This document shows positions 37,501-49,490 of a stretch of 64,000 nt of DNA, piece after piece. The position numbers and the translations under genes are program-made. The DNA is taken from the NCBI GenBank assembly GCA_022749755.1, contig CM040446.1:709339-773338 (forward strand). Direction: 5' to 3'. Source of the stretch: Azadirachta indica. Lineage: Eukaryota > Streptophyta > Magnoliopsida > Sapindales > Meliaceae. Below the pieces are notes generated by a model. It was not told the origin of the DNA, did not search any database, and saw nothing but the letters and a program-made list of their open reading frames with translations. Every line of letters starts with the position of its first letter. Position 1 is the stretch's first letter.

Positions 37501-37900
37501 ATTTATTTGTATGTGAGGAAAAAACTATTTTTTTCTCTTTTTTCTTTTCCTTATATGCTCGTTAATTCATTAGCTTATTTGAAAAATTAGTTCAAGTGGA
37601 ATTCTGATTGACGATAATTTACGATTAAGTGAAATTCTAATTAGAGATAATTCAATATTTTGACTTACCTATAATTTAGATGAGATATGACTTCTCTAAA
37701 AAACTCTTTATTAGATCTAACCTAAATAAGAAATGATTATTGAAGTTTTATAAATTTGTACCTTTACCTTTTATCTTATGTGTCTTTGTTCTTTAATATA
37801 GATCTAATAGTTATCTTATTGAGTTAATATACAAGTAAAAAGCCAACTTAATTTTGGATGTTAGAAAAATGGTCCAATAGTAAGTTTTCTTATTTAAAAA
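37460..37900 (+). repeat. Direct repeat, left copy (pairs with 45826-46240)
   Basis: A non-coding block of about 430 bp. It shares with 45826-46240 words such as TTTGAAAAATTAGTTCAAGT, GTGAAATTCTAATTAGAG and CTATAATTTAGAT, in the same order and orientation. The pair brackets about 8 kb holding the Copia element and a tandem-repeat region. It may be a duplication or ends of an undefined element. Confidence 0.75.
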
Positions 37901-38079
37901 GTAACGTAGTTCTATTTGAAACAAATGAAGAACCTGAAAATTTTGTATTTTTAACCAAATTTTTTAGGATCTTTTACTCTCTTTTATATGAGAATTTCAA
38001 ATGAAGTAACTGATGTTTTATTATTCGAGAATGACAAATGGTAGGTCTTAATTAATGAGGCCCTTATTAATATACTGTG

Positions 38080-38084
38080 ATGAG
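38080..38084. repeat. Target site duplication ATGAG (left)
   Basis: ATGAG directly precedes the TGTTGG start of the 5' LTR and is repeated directly after the 3' LTR at 42954-42958. Five bases is the usual Copia target duplication. Confidence 0.9.
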
Positions 38085-38484
38085 TGTTGGAAATTAAACT
38101 TGATTTGTCCTAAAATGAATTGGGTTTGTAAGATTTGTGCCTAAGAATACTATGGCCCAATTTCTAGAAATTTTTAAAAAAATATCTAAATATTTATTCC
38201 ATAAATATGTAGATATTTGATAATAAAAATTTAAATATTTATAAGAAACATCTAGATATTATTATGAATATTTCTATAAAGATATTTATAGCCATTGTGT
38301 GTTGGTATAATTTTTTAACCGTTAGTTAAAGATGTGCCAATTATAAATAAGGATGAGTTTTTCCATTATATGTCAAACCAAAAAAATTAGAAATCAATAA
38401 GATTGTAAGCTTCTCCTTCCTTATCCATAATTATTCCTAACAAATTTATCTTCTTTTGTAATATAAACCCTCCACCTTCCAATA
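38085..38484 (+). repeat. 5' LTR of a Copia retrotransposon
   Basis: It starts TGTTGGAAATTAAA and ends TTCCAATA, where the partner LTR has TTCCAACA. In the first 100 bases I count about 14 differences from the 3' LTR, so the insertion is old. Confidence 0.9.
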
Positions 38485-38487
38485 AAA

Positions 38488-38500
38488 TGGTATTAGAGTA
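38488..38500 (+). other. Primer binding site (initiator tRNA-Met type)
   Basis: TGGTATTAGAGTA follows the 5' LTR after three bases. The usual plant Copia site is TGGTATCAGAGC, so it carries decay changes. Confidence 0.8.
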
Positions 38501-38530
38501 AAAGTGTGAGTGATAATTGCAAGTAATGGA

Positions 38531-41500
38531 ATGGCTCTCTTTTAAGTTCCAATGCTTACCAAGAGCAATTACAATAATTGGAGCATCAAGATGAAGGCTT
38601 TGCTAAGAGTTCAAGATACATGGGAAGTTGTAGAGAAAAGGTTTGATATGTCGAAAGATAAGGTCACCCTTATTCAAGCTTAAAAAGATCTCTTGAAAAA
38701 TTTTATAAAGAGAGACAGGGAAGCTGTCTACCTCATCTATCAAGCATCGGATGAAGATGGCTTTGAAAAGGTTTCAAATGCAACCACTGCCAAAAAAGCA
38801 TGGGGGATGCTTTAAATTTCATACAAAGGTGCCGAAAAAGTGATAAAGGTACGTCTTCAAACTCTACAAGGTGTGTTTGAATCTTTATATACAAAAGAAT
38901 ATGAATCAATTTCTGAGTACGTTTTTAGAGTTTTGGTGATTGCTAATCAATTAAAAAGAAATGGAGAAAGTTTAAGTAATGTTCGAATTATAGAGAAAAT
39001 TCTTCATTCCATAGATTCAAAATTTGAGTATATTATTATAACAATTGAAGAAACAAAAGATTTAGAGTCCATGACTATTAAAGAATTTATGGGCTCATTA
39101 CAAGCATATGAAGAAAGACAAAAGAGTAAGCAAGAAGCCTTGGAACAAGTTTGCCATACAAAGCTCACCTTTAAAGAAAAGAAAGAAAGTTTCGATAATA
39201 AGAGAAGCTAATATGGAAGAGGAAATGGTCGAGGATAAGGCCACGAACGTGGATGTGGACGAGAATGGAGAGGACCTTCAAATTATAGCAACAACAACAA
39301 TGATAGAAGAGAAGGCTCAACAAGAGGTCATGGAAGAGACAATTCAAACTTAAGGTATGATAAGTCTCAAGTTAACTATTACAATTGTCAAAAGTTTGGC
39401 CATTATGCTTTTGAGTGTAGAGCTTCCAATAATAAAGTTAATGAGAAGGCCAACTATGTGGAGAACAAAAATCAAGAAGAAGAAACATTATTGCTAGCAT
39501 TCAAGGACAATAATGATGGCAACACTAATACGTGGTACCTTGATACCAGCGCAAGCAATCATATGTGTAGAAATAAGGATATGTTCATCGAGCTTGATGA
39601 ATCAGTGAATGGCAATGTCTCCTTTGGGGATGAGTCTAAAATACTGTAAAAGGTGAATGTAACATCCTTATTCACTTGAAAGATGGAAGCCATCAATTTA
39701 TTTCAAATGTTTATTATGTGCCCAATATGAAAAACAATATTTTAAGTTTGAGACAACCTTTAGGAAAAGGTTATGATATTCGTACGAAAGATTATAGTCT
39801 TTCTATAAGAGATAATAAAAGTAATTTAATTGCAAAAGTGATGATGTCAAAGAATAGAATGTTCTTGTTAAATATTCAAAACAATGTAGCAAAATTTCTC
39901 ACGGCTTGCTACAAGGATACATTACGGTTATGGCATCTTCAACTTGGGCATCTAAATTTTAGAGGTTTGAAGCTATTATCCAAAAAGAAAATGGTGAGAG
40001 GACTCCCTTGTATCAATCATCCTGATCAGCTATGTGAAGGATGTTTACTTGAGAAGCAATTTAGAATGAGCTTTCCAAAGAAGTCTACTTTTAGAGTCAA
40101 GAAGCCACTCGAACTCGTATACACCGATGTACGTGGTCCTATTAAGCTAAGCTCCTTAGGTAAGAGGAATTACTTCCTTCTCTTCATTAATGATTATTCA
40201 AGAAAAATATGGGTATATTTTTTGAAAGAAAAATTTGAAGTTTTTGGCGTGTTCAAAAAATTTAAAACACTTATGGAGAATGAAAGGGGATGCAAAATCA
40301 AGTCCATAAGATCTAATCGAGGTGGAGAATTTACTTCGAAAGATTTTTGAGAGTTTTGTTAAGTAAATGGAATCCGTCGTCTTCCCCCGAACAAAATGAC
40401 GTTGTTGAGAGGAAAAAGAGAATCATTCTTAACATGGCACGAAGTATGCTCCAAAGTAAGAAATTACCAAAATAATTTTAGGCTAACGCTGTGGCGTATG
40501 CAATATACTTATCTAACTAATCTCTTACTTGAAGTATGTAAGAAAAAATGCCACAAGAAGTTTAGAGTGGAAGAAAGCTCGACATTTCTAATCTAAGAGT
40601 TTTTGGAAGCATAGCTTATATACATGTACTAGACAAAAGAAGAATAAAGCTCAATAATAAAAGTGAGAGTTTTATCTTCATTAGTTACGACTAAAATTTA
40701 AAAGGCTACAGGTTGTATAACCCGAGCAACAAAAAAGTCGTGAAGAAGAAGAATAGGATTTTGGCCTTAATGTAGACGATTTCAATTTCCTTCCTCAATT
40801 TGAAGAAAATAAGGAGACATTAGCAAGACAATAAGAAGAACATCAACAAGAACCTGCAACACTACCTAGTTCGCCAATAAGAGTTGATAATTACAATTCA
40901 CTACCATCATTTTTAAATGAAAGAAATGAAGAACGCACAAGAAGTCTCCAAGATCTCTACGAGGTAACCGAAAAGATGGATAATCTTACTTTTTCTGCCT
41001 CTTTGCAGACTGTGAACCTGTGAACTTCCAAAAAGCTATACACCAAGAAAAATGGAGAGCTGCAATGGACGAAGAAATTAAAGCCATTGAGAAAAATGAC
41101 ACATGGAAGCTAGCTACTCTTCCTAAAGGATATAAAGCTATCGGTGTCAAATGGGTGTACAAGGTGAAGAAGAATACAAATGGAGAAATTAAATGATACA
41201 AGGCAAGACTTGTTGTGAAAGGCTACAGTCAAAGAGTTGGAATTGACTATGATAAGGTATTTGCTCCTGTTGCTCGATTAGAAACTATTAGACTAATCAT
41301 CTCTTTAGCAGCTCAGAACAAATGGAAGATTCATAAAATGGATGTAAAGTTTGCCTTTCTTAATGAAGTGCTCGAAGAATAAGTCTACATCGAGCAACCT
41401 TTGGGCTATAAAGTAAAGGGTCATGAAGACAAAGTCTTGAAGTTGAAAAAAGTTCTTTATGGGTTAAAGTAAGCACCTAGAGCATGAAATAACCGAATAA

Positions 41501-42510
41501 ACAAGTACTTGTAAAAGAATAGTTTTATCAAGTGCGCCTATGCACTTTATATCAAGATCAAAGATAGAGATGTTTTAATTGTATGTTGTATATGGATGAT
41601 TTAATCATTACTAGAAGTAATCCAAGAATGTTTGGAGAGTTCAAGAAAGCTATGACCAACGAGTTCGAAATGACTGACATTAAGTTAATGGCTTACTACC
41701 TCGGCATTGAAGTCAAGCAAAAGGAAGATGGAATTTTCATCTTATAAGAAAGCTATCCAAAGGAGATTCTCAAGAGATTCAAGATGGATGACTGCAAGAC
41801 AATAAGCATACCAATGGAATATGGAGTAAAGTTGTCAAAGTATGATGAAGGAGAAAGAATAGATTTAACCCTTTTCAAGAGCTTGGTTAGAAGTCTACGT
41901 TACCTAACTTACACAAGGCCTGACATCTTCTATGTAGTTGGGCTAGTTAGTTGCTACATGGAGACACCAACAATCACCCATTTCAAAGTTGCAAAGAGAA
42001 TTCTTCGCTATCTCAAAGGTATAATTGATTTTGGCTTATACTATTCATTTTCCAATGATTATAAGCTTGTTGGATTCAGCGATAGCGATTGGGGTGGAGA
42101 CATGAAGGATCAAAAAAGCATTACTGGATTTGTATTTTTCATGGACGACAGTGCTTTCACTTGAATGTTAAATAAGTAACCGATAGTCACTCTCTCAACT
42201 TATGAAGCTGAGTACGTGGTCGCAACATCATGTGTTTGCTATACAATATGGCTTAAAAATCTTTTGAAGGAGTTGGGATGGTCACAGGAAACGTCAACTA
42301 AGATTTATACTGACAATAAATCAGCAATGGCATTGGCAAGAATCCCGTGTATCACGATTGAAGTAAACATATTGACACTCGCTACCACTATATAAGAGAA
42401 TGCATTGTTAGAAAGGATATGCAAATAGAGTACATAAAGACACAAGATCAAATTGTTGATAACTTCACCAAGCCTTTGAAGAATGAGACATTTTGTGTGT
42501 TGCAAAGATT
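38531..42510 (+). pseudogene. Decayed Copia gag-pol polyprotein
   Basis: The order is typical of Ty1/copia. Gag begins at 38531 but has a stop at codon 5 (38543). The CCHC zinc knuckle at 39377-39418 has its first cysteine changed to tyrosine. The protease motif DTSASNHM (39542) has serine for the usual glycine. The GAG-pre-integrase and integrase part (39676-40350) has the HHCC region and YTDV, but asparagine where the second catalytic aspartate is expected (SNRGGEF), then a stop. The reverse transcriptase (about 41020-41730) has stops and a frameshift just before YMDDL. RNase H (41784-42510) is interrupted after the SDSDWGGD motif. No part could give a working polyprotein. Confidence 0.92.
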
Positions 42511-42528
42511 ATTGGGAGTCACCAAATC

Positions 42529-42544
42529 AAGTTTAAAGGGGAGG
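42529..42544 (+). other. Polypurine tract
   Basis: AAAGGGGAGG directly before the 3' LTR, the usual plus-strand primer site. Confidence 0.75.
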
Positions 42545-42953
42545 TGTTGGAAATTAAAATTAATTTGGCTCAAAATAAATTGGGTTTGTAAGATTTGGGT
42601 TTAGGAATAGTGTGGCCCAATTTCTAGAAATTTGTAAGAAAATATCTTTATAGTTATGGAATAAAAATCTAGATATTTAATAATAAAAATCTGGATATTG
42701 GTAACAAATATATATTATTATGGATATTTCTACAAACAGATTTATATCAATTAGATTAGACGTGTGTTGGCATAATTTTAACCGTTAGTTAAGGAGCTGC
42801 CATATTATAAATAGGGATGAGTTCTTTCATTGTATGTTAAGCCAAAAAAAATTAGAAATCAATAAGATTGTAAGCTTCTCCTTCCTACCTTATCCATAAT
42901 TATTTCTAGCAAATTTATCTTCTCTTGTAAGAAAAGCCCTCCGCCTTCCAACA
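42545..42953 (+). repeat. 3' LTR of the Copia retrotransposon
   Basis: It starts TGTTGGAA and ends TTCCAACA, inverted ends as expected, with length 409 against 400 for the 5' LTR. ATGAG follows at 42954-42958. The LTR holds the TATAAATAGGGATGAG promoter-like segment. Confidence 0.92.
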
Positions 42954-43254
42954 ATGAGTACATTTTGAATTCCTAAATAGTTTGCCCGTGGCTCTTGGTA
43001 TTCTTAGTTTCCAACAAGTTGTGGAAAGACAGATGTTTTTTTGTCTGCAAAAAGTGAGATCAAACAATGAGATTAAGTGGTATTAAGTTCATTACTTCCT
43101 TTTTCTGTCGAAGATTCATTCCAATTCAGTGTTGTGCTTTGTTTATTTTTGTTTCTAATTTGGCATCTTCTTATGTTGTTGTTTATTTTTGTATTTTGTT
43201 ATGCATTTCTTCTTTTCAGGTGTTAGTGTACTTTATCGTAGTTTTTTCTATTAA

Positions 43255-43850
43255 TCAAGATATCAGTGCTACACAAGTATATGACTTGTGTTCCTTTAGA
43301 AATTTTGAAATCAGTATTTGTTCTTCTCGATTTTATAGTTTTAGCAACGCGAAGTTGCAGTGTTTACCCCTTCTAGGCAAGATATAAGTGTTTTTCCTTC
43401 TGGACTTTTTAGTTTAAACATTGCATTCAACGTGGAACTACAATGTTTAGCCTTTTAGGCATGGTTTTGGTAGCCTAGAACTGTATTGTTTAGCACTTTT
43501 GGATAAGATGTTAGTACCATAAAGTTACAAGTGTTTGTCTTTCTGCCATTTGGACAAGATGTCGGTACTATAAAGATACAAGTATTTGTCCTTCAAGACT
43601 TTATAGTTTTGACAGCACATGGCTGCAACGTTTGCCCTTTTTGGGCATAGTTTTGGTAGTGAGAAGCTACAATGTTTGGTCTTTTTCAGCAAGATGTTGA
43701 TATCACAGAGTTATAAGTGTTTTTCCTTCTGGACTTTATAAATTTGGCAGCGTGGAGCTATAGAGTTTGGCTTTTTTGGGCAAGATATCGACACCGCAAA
43801 GATACAATTATTTTTCCTACTAGACTTTATTTTTTCTAATAGTCTAAGGG
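43255..43850 (+). repeat. Degenerate tandem repeat region (basic units of about 50 and 80 bp)
   Basis: CAAGATRT begins a unit at about 43256, 43379, 43504, 43556, 43690 and 43790. It continues with a variable AAAGATACAAGTGTTTTTCCTTC part, then GACTTTATAGTTTT, and in the longer units a GGAGCTACAATGTTTGGCC part. Spacing varies (123, 125, 52, 134, 100), as if a composite unit sometimes lost its second half. The 106-codon frame at 43067-43387 runs partly through it and is not a convincing gene. Confidence 0.7.
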
Positions 43851-44229
43851 GACTTAGTATTTTGGAACCAAGGACTACATTATTCAGCTTCTTTACTTTT
43901 GTTTTTTTTTCTTAGAAATGGTGAAAAGATAAAAGTTCTTACAATAGTATCATAAATTGATTAAATATAAACAAATATGATGACATATATATTCAAAACA
44001 TTTATACATAATTTAAACATGTTAATAAGTACAAAAAAAATAGGAAAGAATACATGTAAAATTATAATGGAAACTAATATAATTTATATTTTATTAATTT
44101 ATTCAAACCATAAATTTTTTTTAATAAAAGAAAGCTAATTTCGGACAGTTTTATCACAAAACATAAATATTTAAAACCAAAAGGCATATAATCAATAGAT
44201 AAAGATATATAAAACATGAATATTGGATT

Positions 44230-44450
44230 TGAATTATATTTGTCGTTAGACCCGAATGATATTTAATATTGTAAACAGGTAATATTCATATGGGATTCCA
44301 TTGATATTTAATTTTAGATTCTGACGATATTTAGTTTTAGATTTGAAAGATATTTAGATTTGAACTCAATTAATATATTTGTTATTAAACTCTAATCGTA
44401 TTTATAAGGGACTTGAATAATATTTTTCTTTTAGATTTAAAAATATTGTC
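44230..44450. repeat. Short degenerate repeats of a GATATTTA-TTTTAGATT motif
   Basis: Variants of GATATTTAATTTTAGATT recur about every 30-40 bases. A similar but weaker pattern lies at 45500-45610. No gene is here; the surrounding 43851-45825 is AT-rich non-coding DNA. Confidence 0.5.
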
Positions 44451-44586
44451 TTTTTTTGGGTAAACTGTAATCGGTGCTTATTTATTTTTATTCTTATTAA
44501 AATATTACTCTTTCAATTTTTTATTTAAACTGGTTGATTTTTCCTTTAAAATATTAATTTTTTTTTCTTTTTTAACATTAGAACTT

Positions 44587-44661
44587 AACTATGTATAACA
44601 TATTGAGTGCGAACTATATACAATATATTGGGTGGGAACTATATATAACACATTAAGTGGG
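44587..44661 (+). repeat. Three tandem copies of a 25-bp unit
   Basis: AACTATRTAYAAYAYATTRRGTGSG begins at 44587, 44612 and 44637, with only a few differences between copies. Confidence 0.85.
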
Positions 44662-45825
44662 AGTTTAGGTATGATAGTTATATTACACTTTAGATATTTA
44701 TGAACACTTTAATACCATTAAAGTCGTATATATTCTTACGTATTAATTATACTACAATTTGATAAATTAGTATATATAACCATCAACACCAGATATTGAA
44801 CCATGATGCAATTAATATAAATAAGAATAAATCCATACATGCAATTAATATGAATAAAAATAAATCCATTTATTTACTTAATATAAAAATAAGTTATACC
44901 TTATCCTTTACTGCAAAATTTTGTCGATGTGATAACCTCTTCTTAACTAATAAATCAAAATCTCTTTTTTTTTTTTTAAAATCTCAATCATGCTAATAAT
45001 TAATAAAATATTTAAAGTAATAAATAATAAAATATTTAATCTAGTTCAATTCCTTTAATACTAATAGTATTAGTATACAAGATACTTGTTCAATAACAAT
45101 CAAATACAATTTAAAGTTATACCAATATTATAAGGGATTAAATAGTTTCCTTGGATGCACAAATTCAAATGTTTAATTATTAGCACAAACGAAGAGACAT
45201 ATTGCGGCTGGTAGATGTACGATATTATGCAAAAGAAAATATATGCAATTGCAATGCAATGAAGAAAAGATAGAAGATTTCAAAAAGCCATTAACTTATC
45301 TGACAATGAGATGTGATTTGGCTTCTTATGCTTAAGATAATAATGTGATTTGGAATCGAAAAAACTTGGAAAGCAAACTGTGAGGCCAGTCAAATATTCC
45401 CATTTTAGCATCGAATTCAATCTTCACTCGCACCATTAATTGAAAATAATTTTTCGGAGACTGAAAGCTTAATATATAATATCAAAAGGAATAAAGACTC
45501 CATTTATATTTGAAAATAAACTTGATATTTTAAAATTGAAATTGGATCTAAGGGATATTTTAAAACTAAACTCCAACGATAATTAAAATTGGATCCTAGT
45601 GATATTTACGTTATCATATCTCAACACTTGTGTTGCGTGCTTAGCTTTCTCATACAAAAAAAATCTCGCATCCTTTGTTGCGAGCCCCTCTAGGTGTAAA
45701 ATTTTCAGTATTCGCATGTCTCTCTATCTCGGTCATTCTACTGGCATTGCTTACTAGGATTCTCTCATCTAGTTTATCATAAATTAAATTATAATATATT
45801 GGCTTTTTGTTTCTTTCACAGGCAC

Positions 45826-46240
45826 GTCAACTATTGATAACAAATTTCGTCACTCGATATCAACCAATAAATTTATTTATATATGAGAAAAAGACTATTT
45901 TCTTTTCTTCTTTATTTTCCTTATGTACTCATTGATTTGTTAGGTTATTTGAAAAATTAGTTCAAGTTGAATTTTAATTAGAGATAATCTGAAATTTAGT
46001 GAAATTCTAATTAGAGATAATTCAGTACTTTATCTTACCTATAATTTAGATAAGATATAACTTCTCTAAAAAAACTTTTTATTAGGTTTACCCTAAATAA
46101 GAAATATTAATTGAAGTTTTATGAATTTGAACTTTTACCATTTATCTTTTGGACCCTTTTTTTAATATAAATCTGATAGCCATCTTATTAAGTTAACATA
46201 CAAGTGAAAATCGATTTAATTTTGAATATTGGAAAAACTG
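45826..46240 (+). repeat. Direct repeat, right copy (pairs with 37460-37900)
   Basis: Same words and order as the left copy, including the segment about TTCTCTAAAAAA followed by CCTAAATAAGAAAT. It lies directly before the outer right arm. Confidence 0.75.
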
Positions 46241-48960
46241 TCCAACCATATCAAATTTATTGGCTCAAATACATATTTAAAGTATTTCACAAAAAATCAA
46301 TTCCTATGATTCTCAATTTTTCATTAACATCAATTATCTATGATTCTCAATTTTCATCAAATCCTATAATATAAATCAATTGTTCATATCTTCTCAACAA
46401 TAATAATCATACAAATAATTTTTTATACATCAAATGACTAATTTACTTATTTTCACAAAAATATACCAAAAATAAACACTTAACTTCTAATATTTGATAA
46501 AAGGAAAATAATTGAAAACAATCATGACTTTGATTGATATAACTTATCTAATATTACAATTTATAATAATTATGTTAGAATAAAATATCAAATTTGATTT
46601 ATACATGTTCTCCAACTTTTTCATTAATATATAAAAATAGAAAAAATAAATATTTTCATTACTTATTTTGAATTCTTTTAATTTATATATAAGTATTAGC
46701 TTAAAATAGCTTAAAATAAATAAATATATCAATAAATTATAGCTCCAATTCTTAATAAAATTGACCAAAAAATTAGAAAAAATATATTAAAAACTTTTAC
46801 AATTTACGTTTCTTATCAATTTTGCAGAAAAACTATTTTTTTGGTAAATGAGAAACCAAAATACTGAAAAAAATAAAATATTTGGGAGTTCCTTTTTGTC
46901 TTTCTTAATTTTATATTACTATAAGAAAATAAATTAGCTAATTGTCTATAAATTTTTTTTTTTTTTGTTTAATATCAACTGGTTAATTTTATTCTCTGAA
47001 AATTTATGATTCTAATGATTAAACTTATTTATTCTATTAATGTGTTGTTTTGTGAAGGATTGAATATGAACTTAATTTATTGCCACATGCTTAATGAGAA
47101 TTCAACTGGGATTGATCACTTTGCCGTTATCTTATTCAATTTGAAATAGTTACTTCACCCTTTTCTCTAAATCTTTTAAAGAATTGTTAATTACTTGTGT
47201 TTGTGTGACTTAACTACACAAACTATAAAATTGAATTTGCACTGATTAATTTTAAGAGTTATTTTCATATTTATCTCCACATATATTAACAATCTTCACA
47301 TATAATTTAAAATATTTGTAAGTCATCGAAAGTTTTCTTCTTAAATGCAAATCGCAGTTAAGCATAGCAGGGGAGTAATAAAGAAATTGCTTAGCTTAAT
47401 TTTTTTTTTTTTAAAAAAAAAAGAAGGAAAAGAAAATAAGCATTTCACACATTTGAAATGTCAGTTTTACCTGATTTCAATTCTATCAACATTATTTGGT
47501 ATTTGCTATAATTGATGGAGAGAAAAAAGTTTTATTTATTTATGCATTTATTTATTTTCTTAAGTAGTACAATCATAAATTTTAACATATAATACAGTAT
47601 ATAAAAATCATTGGTTTATTAATTTTATTAAATTAACGAAAATTAACTAATATCAAACATTAAGTTAATTTTATATAAGGTTAATTTTAATATATAATAT
47701 AGTATTTAATAAAAATTATTTTCAGTTCTACCCCAAATTTATTGACATATATTATATGTACCTACCTTTTATTATTAGTTGTCACTAGTGTCAAGCATGT
47801 CTTAGAGTTAAATTTACCTCAATTGTTTGTCTAATATAAAATTTTATTTCAATATGAGTATTCAGAGTATTATTTATGCAGCAAATAACCTCACCCTTTT
47901 TCTTAGGAGATGCAGTCTTATACCACCTTTACCCAAAGTGGATAAGAAGTTTTTTTTTTTTTCTCTTTTGAAATAAACCTTGTCAAAATAAGGCAGAATC
48001 AACAAGGTTGTAGTTGTGCAAATACCATGCATGAAAGGCTGGTCTACAACCAATCGACAGTTGGTGGTATGTCGTGGGTGGATGACTGCAAGAGAGTAGA
48101 GACAACTATATAAGGAATAAGGAAATATAGTTTGTGGAAAAGTGGGTGCAAAAAATTAATTGTCCTTTATATAGTAAATTACACAATGAATATGTTTGTA
48201 ATAGATATATTTTTTTGAAAAGTACGAGTATTCAAAGTAAATTTATAGTGCAAATCGATTCACTCAATATTCAAATTATTCAACACAAATAAACAATTAA
48301 ATTATATCGATGTGTATATAAGCATTCAATAATAATAAACTTATTTCCTTCCTAACTAAAAAAAGCAATGAAATAATATAATAATATTTTTTCGAAAGAG
48401 TCTTATCAATATCGTATTTGTGAATGATTGAATAATCAACTCAATTTACTGCAACATCCTTCCATGAAAATTCAATTTGTAGTGATTATTTTACCTTTAT
48501 CTTGTTCAATCTCAAATGCTTACTTCACCCTTTTCTCTAAATTTTTACGTGGCTTATTCTCTACTTGTTTGCATGACATGACTACACAAACTGAAGAATT
48601 CAATCATCAATTATTAATTTAATTATATACTCTACCATTAACTCCAAAACTTCACATACCTTATTCTTCACTTTCTGTGGAACATGAGTACACAAGCTGT
48701 AAGCACTATTTTGGTATTTTAATTTGGATGAGCAAAGGCAATATTATCTACTTGAAATGAAGGAAAGAATCAAGTGAAAAAGAAGAATGATAAATGTTAG
48801 TTGATTTGCTATTTTAAGCTTGTTCTTTAAAAATCAAAATATAATGTTAATTTTTCTTTTTTTTTTTACTACACCCTTATTATAATAGAAATTTTATAAA
48901 GATTTTCTTACATAAATTAGCATATAACCCTTATGTTTGAGAAAAGTACGAAAACCCTAA
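46240..48960 (-). repeat. Outer right palindrome arm (blocks 47040-47240 and 48325-48615)
   Basis: 46250-47300 is the reverse complement of 21880-22990 (specific words about ATATTAACAATCTTCACATA and ATTGATCACTTTGCC). 47760-48960 is homologous both to 33740-35000 (direct) and to the outer left arm (inverted). It contains a segment reading AAAGGCTGGTCTACAACCAA near 48033, also at 34047. No gene is seen. Confidence 0.8.
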
Positions 48961-49490
48961 TTTTTAAGGAGGTGGATATAGATATGGCAAACAAGCTGGT
49001 CCAGCTCGCGAAATGGAAGCTCAAGTGAGCTCGCAAGCTGGGCTGACCCAAGCATGCATAGTAGTCATGTCAAAACAAAAAAATTATAATTACAAGAATC
49101 AAATGCAAGTTTTAGAAAACAAATGTGCAATAACATTAGTACTACACCACTCACATTTATTTGCAAAGTTATATAAAAAAATAAATAATATTTAACTAAA
49201 GAACATATTTAATTTATATGAACAAATTTAAAAATGACATTGGTTGAAACAAAGGAAAAATGTGAAACAAATATTGAAAATAAGGATGAGGTAATGCTCA
49301 ATAGATATTTATATATAAAAGCAGTTTTAATAGTTGTAGTAAACAAATTTGAACATAAAAGTACTTTTTAATTTCCAACAAAGAGTACGAAAGAATATTA
49401 AATCAAAATTTCAATTTCAATATTTATCTAAACAACGTAAAACACATAATTTCATAAAAAAATTTTCTATAAATTTTGTGTTTGTGTACT

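Larger units (their letters stand above)
38085..42953 (+). mobile_element. Full-length, decayed Copia LTR retrotransposon (4.87 kb)
   Basis: Two LTRs, primer site, gag-pol remnant, polypurine tract and matching 5-bp target duplications define the element exactly. It is non-autonomous through many stops. It is inserted in the right palindrome arm region and helped to separate that arm's parts. Confidence 0.93.

Noticed and set aside
43067..43387. 106-codon plus-strand frame with hydrophobic parts
   Set aside because: It overlaps the degenerate tandem repeat, has no known domain and low-complexity composition, and has no promoter evidence.
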